Part shown: positions 52,354-55,339 of the stretch, piece by piece
Numbering within the stretch: position 1 is the stretch's first letter
Layout: each line of letters starts with the position of its first letter
Assembly (NCBI RefSeq): GCF_900113865.1
Contig: NZ_FOQY01000046.1
Span: forward strand, 1-55,339
Reading direction: 5' to 3'
Source of the DNA: Streptosporangium canum
GTDB taxonomy: Bacteria; Actinomycetota; Actinomycetes; Streptosporangiales; Streptosporangiaceae
Length of the DNA stretch: 55,339 nt
Translations under genes and position numbers: made by a program
The notes under the pieces: model-generated
What the model was told of the DNA's origin: nothing
What the model saw: the letters and a program-made list of their open reading frames with translations, nothing else
Databases searched by the model: none

Positions 52354-53078
52354 ACGCACTCGATGTGGTGCTGTGGGTGGTGGCGCCCTATCTGGCCATC
52401 ACCGTGTTCGTGCTGGGGCACGTGTGGCGCTACCGCTATGACAAGTTCGGCTGGACCACCCGCTCGTCGCAGATGTACGAGTCGCGGCTGCTGCGCATCG
52501 GCAGCCCGCTGTTCCACTTCGGCATCCTGGTCGTGCTGCTCGGTCACATCGGCGGCCTGGTGATCCCCAAGAGCTGGACCGAGGCGGCCGGCGTGAGCGA
52601 GGAGGCCTACCACATCACCGCCGTCGTGCTCGGCACCGTCGCGGGCGTGGCCACCCTGGGCGGCCTGGCGATCCTGATCTACCGCCGCCGCACCGTCGGC
52701 CCGGTGTTCACCGCCACCACCCGCAACGACAAACTCATGTACGCCGTCCTCGCCCTGGTCATCGTGCTGGGCCTGGCCGCCACGATCGCGGCCAACGTCG
52801 TCGGCGGCGGCTACGACTACCGCACGACCATCTCTCCGTGGTTCCGGTCGATCTTCTACCTCCAGCCGGATCCGGCGCTGATGGCCGGTGCCCCACCGCT
52901 GTTCCAGCTGCACGCGCTCAGCGCCCTGCTGCTGTTCGCCATCTGGCCGTTCACCCGGCTGGTGCACATGCTCACCGCCCCGGTCGGGTACCTGACCCGG
53001 CCGTACGTGGTCTACCGCAGCCGCGACGACCAGCGTGGCTCCCGGAAACCGCGGCGCGGGTGGGAGCCGACACGCTGA
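52350..53078 (+). CDS. narI: Nitrate reductase gamma subunit (cytochrome b)
   Basis: 242 residues from GTG 52350. Five membrane spans carry the diheme b-type cytochrome: LWVVAPYLAITVFVLGHVWR, the conserved loop KFGWTTRSSQMYESRLLRIG, SPLFHFGILVVLLGHIGGLV with heme His residues, and the C-terminal FQLHALSALLLFAIWPFTRL-VH with the remaining His ligands. It oxidises menaquinol and passes electrons to NarH. A basic C-terminal tail (RGSRKPRRGW) is cytoplasmic. It is intact. Confidence 0.94.
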   Translation: MNALDVVLWVVAPYLAITVFVLGHVWRYRYDKFGWTTRSSQMYESRLLRIGSPLFHFGILVVLLGHIGGLVIPKSWTEAAGVSEEAYHITAVVLGTVAGVATLGGLAILIYRRRTVGPVFTATTRNDKLMYAVLALVIVLGLAATIAANVVGGGYDYRTTISPWFRSIFYLQPDPALMAGAPPLFQLHALSALLLFAIWPFTRLVHMLTAPVGYLTRPYVVYRSRDDQRGSRKPRRGWEPTR

Positions 53079-53214
53079 ACCGCGCCTCGTCGCCGGCGCT
53101 CTCCCGCGCCCGGTAGCGCCCGCGGAGACGTCCTCGGGCAGGACCGGTCTCCGTCGGCGGCTTCCACGGTCAGCGGGAGGGTGCCGGCACGGCCGGAGAC
53201 CGCGCGGACCGACG

Positions 53215-53240
53215 CCCGGCGGGGGCCGGCCCCCGCCGGG
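53215..53240. terminator. Perfect 26-bp palindrome between convergent genes
   Basis: CCCGGCGGGGGCC (53215-53227) is followed directly by its complement (53228-53240). It lies between the narI stop and the convergent PepSY stop, so it probably terminates both. Confidence 0.6.
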
Positions 53241-53292
53241 CCGTCAGCCGGGCGGGGGCGCGTCCTGGTCACCGGCCGTCCTGGGCGGCCGG

Positions 53293-53715
53293 TCAGTCGT
53301 CGTCCTGACCGTCGTTCTCCTGGTCGTCGTCGGTGTCGGCCGCCGCAGAGAGGATCTTGCCGGTGGTGGCGTCGACGACGATCTCCTGTTCGGCTCCCGC
53401 GCCGTCGGCGACCTCGATCTGCCACGAGGTGGTGCCGCCCTCGGTCTCCAGCTCGGCGGAGGTGACCCATCCGCCGCTCACCCGGGCGAGCGCGGTCTGC
53501 TGGGCCTGCTCCGCCAGTACGGCGGGCTTGCTCGTGACCTCCGCGTCGTCGTCGGTGTCCGGGGCGGGGGTGGCCGTGCCGGGGGTGGGGCCGGCCGTGC
53601 CGGCGGGCGGGGAGAGAGCCGGGCCGCTCTCGTCCTGGTCGGCGAAGGCGACGCCGCCGCCGGCCGTGAGCGCGGCGAGGGCGATTCCGGCAAAGATGAT
53701 CACTGGCTTGCGCAT
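53293..53715 (-). CDS. PepSY-domain exported protein
   Basis: 140 residues. The signal peptide (KPVIIFAGIALAALTAGGGV, then AFA) is followed by a Pro/Thr/Gly linker and one PepSY domain: AEQAQQTALARVSGGWVTSA, ELETEGGTTSWQIEV and EIVVDATTGKILSAAADTDD. The tail is acidic (DDDQENDGQDDD). PepSY proteins often accompany two-component systems; here the kinase gene lies 111 bp upstream on the same strand. It may be a target or sensor partner. Confidence 0.85.
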   Translation of the reverse strand: MRKPVIIFAGIALAALTAGGGVAFADQDESGPALSPPAGTAGPTPGTATPAPDTDDDAEVTSKPAVLAEQAQQTALARVSGGWVTSAELETEGGTTSWQIEVADGAGAEQEIVVDATTGKILSAAADTDDDQENDGQDDD

Positions 53716-53826
53716 CAGGGGTGCTCCGTTGTCCGGGGAAAGCCGCGATTCCGAGGGATTCGCGATGACTCTCCGAGACTGCCCGTCCGGGCGATAGCGA
53801 GATGCTGCGAGGTTCCTAAGAAATCG

Positions 53827-55104
53827 CTAAGTCAGGCCGGGGCCAAGTTCGAGGGCGACCTCGGCTCCCCCCGAGGGCGACGAGCCGGCCCGCAGCCGCC
53901 CGCCCGAGTCCTCCGCGGTACGGCGTGCGATGTCGAGGCCGAGGCCGGTGGAGGAGCCGCCGCTCGCCCCGCGGCCGACCGGGTCCGGGAGGGCGAAGCC
54001 GGTACCCTCGTCGGCGATCACCAGCTGGGCCCCGCCCCCGGGCAGCGCCGTCAGCTCGACGGTGAACGGGGTCCCGTCGGGGGTGTGGGCGAACACGTTC
54101 TCCAGCAGCAGGTCGACGCAGGCCGCCAGCTCCGGGCCACTCACCCCCACCGTGATCGGGCCGCCGGCCAGGCCGAGGCTGAGCGGCCGGTCCTGGTCCT
54201 CCGCCAGCGCCGACCAGAAGGCGACACGGTCGCCGACCACCTGGGCCGCGTCGCAGCTCGGCGCGCCGCCCCGGTCGAACCGGCGCGCCTCCCGGATGAC
54301 CTGGCTGACCATGCGCTCGACGCTGTCGACGGCCTCTCCCACCCGGTCCGCCTCGTCCTTGTCGCGCAGGGTATCGGCCTCCAGCCGCAGTGCCGTGACG
54401 GGCGTGCGCAGCCGGTGGGAGAGATCGGCGACCGCCTCGCGCTCGCGGGCGAGCAGCTCGCGGATGCGGGCGGCCAGATGGTTGAGGGCGGTGCCGACCT
54501 CGCGGATCTCCGGCGGGCCCGCCGGCTCCACCCGCGCGTCCAGATCGCCGCGGGCCAGCCGCCGGGAGACTCCCGCGACCTGCCCGACGGGCCGGATCAG
54601 CGAGCGGGCGAGCCGGTCGGCGACGACGATGCCGACCGTGAGCAGCGCCAGCCCGATCAGGCCCAGCACGAGCCACGCCCGCCCGACCCCCTGCCGGAGC
54701 CGCTCGGCGCTCACGAAGGCACGGACGACCATGGTGCCGTCGCCCCCTCCCTGGACGGCCACCAGGATCTCCCGGCCCGCCGGGGTCTCGACGGTGACGC
54801 TGCGCCCACGCGCGGCCAGCTCGACACCGGGACCACGGGGCGCCGGCACGCCGAGGAACTCGTGGCCGGCCAGGAAGACCGTGATCGGCGTGCCCCCGGA
54901 GCCGTTGGCCTGCCGTACGGTGGCGTCGAGGGTGTCGCGGTCGCCCTGGGCCGCCGCGGTGGCCACCGACTGCGCCCAGGTGGTGGCGGCGGCCGTGGCC
55001 CGCTCGGCGGCCAGCGTGCTGACCAGTACGGCGAGCGGCACGAGGAAGGCGACCAGGACCAGCGAGGTGGTCGCCACCGCGAGCAGGGCCAGGCGTCGCC
55101 TCAT
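53827..55104 (-). CDS. Sensor histidine kinase
   Basis: 425 residues. The first membrane span is LLAVATTSLVLVAFLVPLAV, followed by an external domain of about 110 residues, the second span (WLVLGLIGLALLTVGIVVAD) and HAMP (RPVGQVAGVSRRLARGDLDA). HisKA has the phosphoacceptor in ADLSHRLRTPVTALRLEAD. HATPase_c carries LLLENVFAHTPDGTPF (N box), VIADEGTGFALP and GGSSTGLGLDIARRTAED (G boxes). It starts 11 bases after the response-regulator stop. The signal is unknown. Confidence 0.93.
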   Translation of the reverse strand: MRRRLALLAVATTSLVLVAFLVPLAVLVSTLAAERATAAATTWAQSVATAAAQGDRDTLDATVRQANGSGGTPITVFLAGHEFLGVPAPRGPGVELAARGRSVTVETPAGREILVAVQGGGDGTMVVRAFVSAERLRQGVGRAWLVLGLIGLALLTVGIVVADRLARSLIRPVGQVAGVSRRLARGDLDARVEPAGPPEIREVGTALNHLAARIRELLAREREAVADLSHRLRTPVTALRLEADTLRDKDEADRVGEAVDSVERMVSQVIREARRFDRGGAPSCDAAQVVGDRVAFWSALAEDQDRPLSLGLAGGPITVGVSGPELAACVDLLLENVFAHTPDGTPFTVELTALPGGGAQLVIADEGTGFALPDPVGRGASGGSSTGLGLDIARRTAEDSGGRLRAGSSPSGGAEVALELGPGLT

Positions 55105-55114
55105 CGTCCGGCCC

Positions 55115-55339
55115 TCATGCTCCCGGGTCGACGATCTTCACGCCGACGCCGTGGACGGTCTGCAGGTAGCGGGGGGCCTGGGCGCTCTCGCCGAGTTTGC
55201 GGCGCAGCCACGACAGGTGCACGTCGACGGTCTTGTCGGCGCCGCCGTACGCCATCCGCCACACCTCGGTGAGCAGTTCCCGCTTGGAGACGACCTGGCC
55301 GGGGCGGACCGCGAGATAGTGCAGCAGGTCGAACTCCTT
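55115..55339 (-). CDS. OmpR-family response regulator, C-terminal part (cut by window end)
   Basis: 74 residues of the winged-helix output domain are visible: KEFDLLHYLAVRPGQVVSKR, ELLTEVWRMAYGGADKTVDV, HLSWLRRKLGE and YLQTVHGVGVKIVDPGA. The receiver domain lies beyond the window. It is the partner of the kinase immediately downstream. Confidence 0.92.
   Translation of the reverse strand, partial: KEFDLLHYLAVRPGQVVSKRELLTEVWRMAYGGADKTVDVHLSWLRRKLGESAQAPRYLQTVHGVGVKIVDPGA

Overview
The window is very high in G+C, with strong G/C bias at third codon positions, many GTG starts and GTGA/ATGA overlaps. It also carries F420-type flavin enzymes, a sugar ABC operon with no ATPase gene, DosR/DevR-like boxes and a trypsin/Trypco2 cassette. 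Together these point to a filamentous actinomycete chromosome, probably Streptosporangiales-like. No rRNA, tRNA or CRISPR array was recognised.

Positions 1 to about 16.7 kb are an accessory, heavily scarred island. It holds a tyrosine recombinase, a relaxase with a MobC-like partner and no type IV secretion genes (an integrative mobilizable element or its remnant), a second recombinase-like protein with an N-terminal zinc finger, a decayed trypsin/Trypco2 conflict cassette, a pentapeptide-repeat pseudogene, a Tn3-family transposase remnant and a small secreted Cys/Trp-rich protein. A non-autonomous element of about 197-199 bp occurs twice in full (4761-4959; 15770-15966, with perfect 38-bp terminal inverted repeats beginning GGGG) and once as an exact half (3089-3188). 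The half copy and the first full copy face each other across a three-gene operon (TIGR03086-type protein, ArsR regulator, SRPBCC protein). The third copy has replaced the start of an alpha/beta hydrolase gene.

Positions 16.8-34 kb are metabolic. A sugar-uptake operon (binding protein, two permeases, GH13 alpha-glucosidase) lies beside a LacI regulator. Next come a CoA-disulfide-reductase-like flavoprotein, a HesB-fold protein without cysteines, and a leftward run of phosphoketolase, two gene remnants, Zn-alcohol dehydrogenase and hemerythrin. An FAD monooxygenase, a DUF427 protein and a solitary Cgl0159-family (inositol-type) gene behind a perfect palindromic operator follow.

Positions 34-43 kb hold a PASTA-like lipoprotein, an LLM flavin oxidoreductase, a class-C-type serine hydrolase, a cytochrome P450, a deazaflavin-reductase/hemerythrin fusion, a TetR regulator with a clear operator and a zinc-finger tail, a deletion scar joining two gene remnants, and a DUF5685 protein with an extremely Cys-rich tail.

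Positions 43-53 kb resemble an actinobacterial hypoxia/dormancy locus: a tandem universal stress protein, a PNPOx-fold protein with a DosR-like box, then narK and narGHJI behind two DosR-like boxes 22 bp apart. narG carries a frameshift with about 22 residues missing from its cofactor domain, so the nitrate reductase is probably dead unless this is a sequence error. The window ends with a PepSY protein and a two-component system (kinase plus the 3' end of an OmpR-type regulator).
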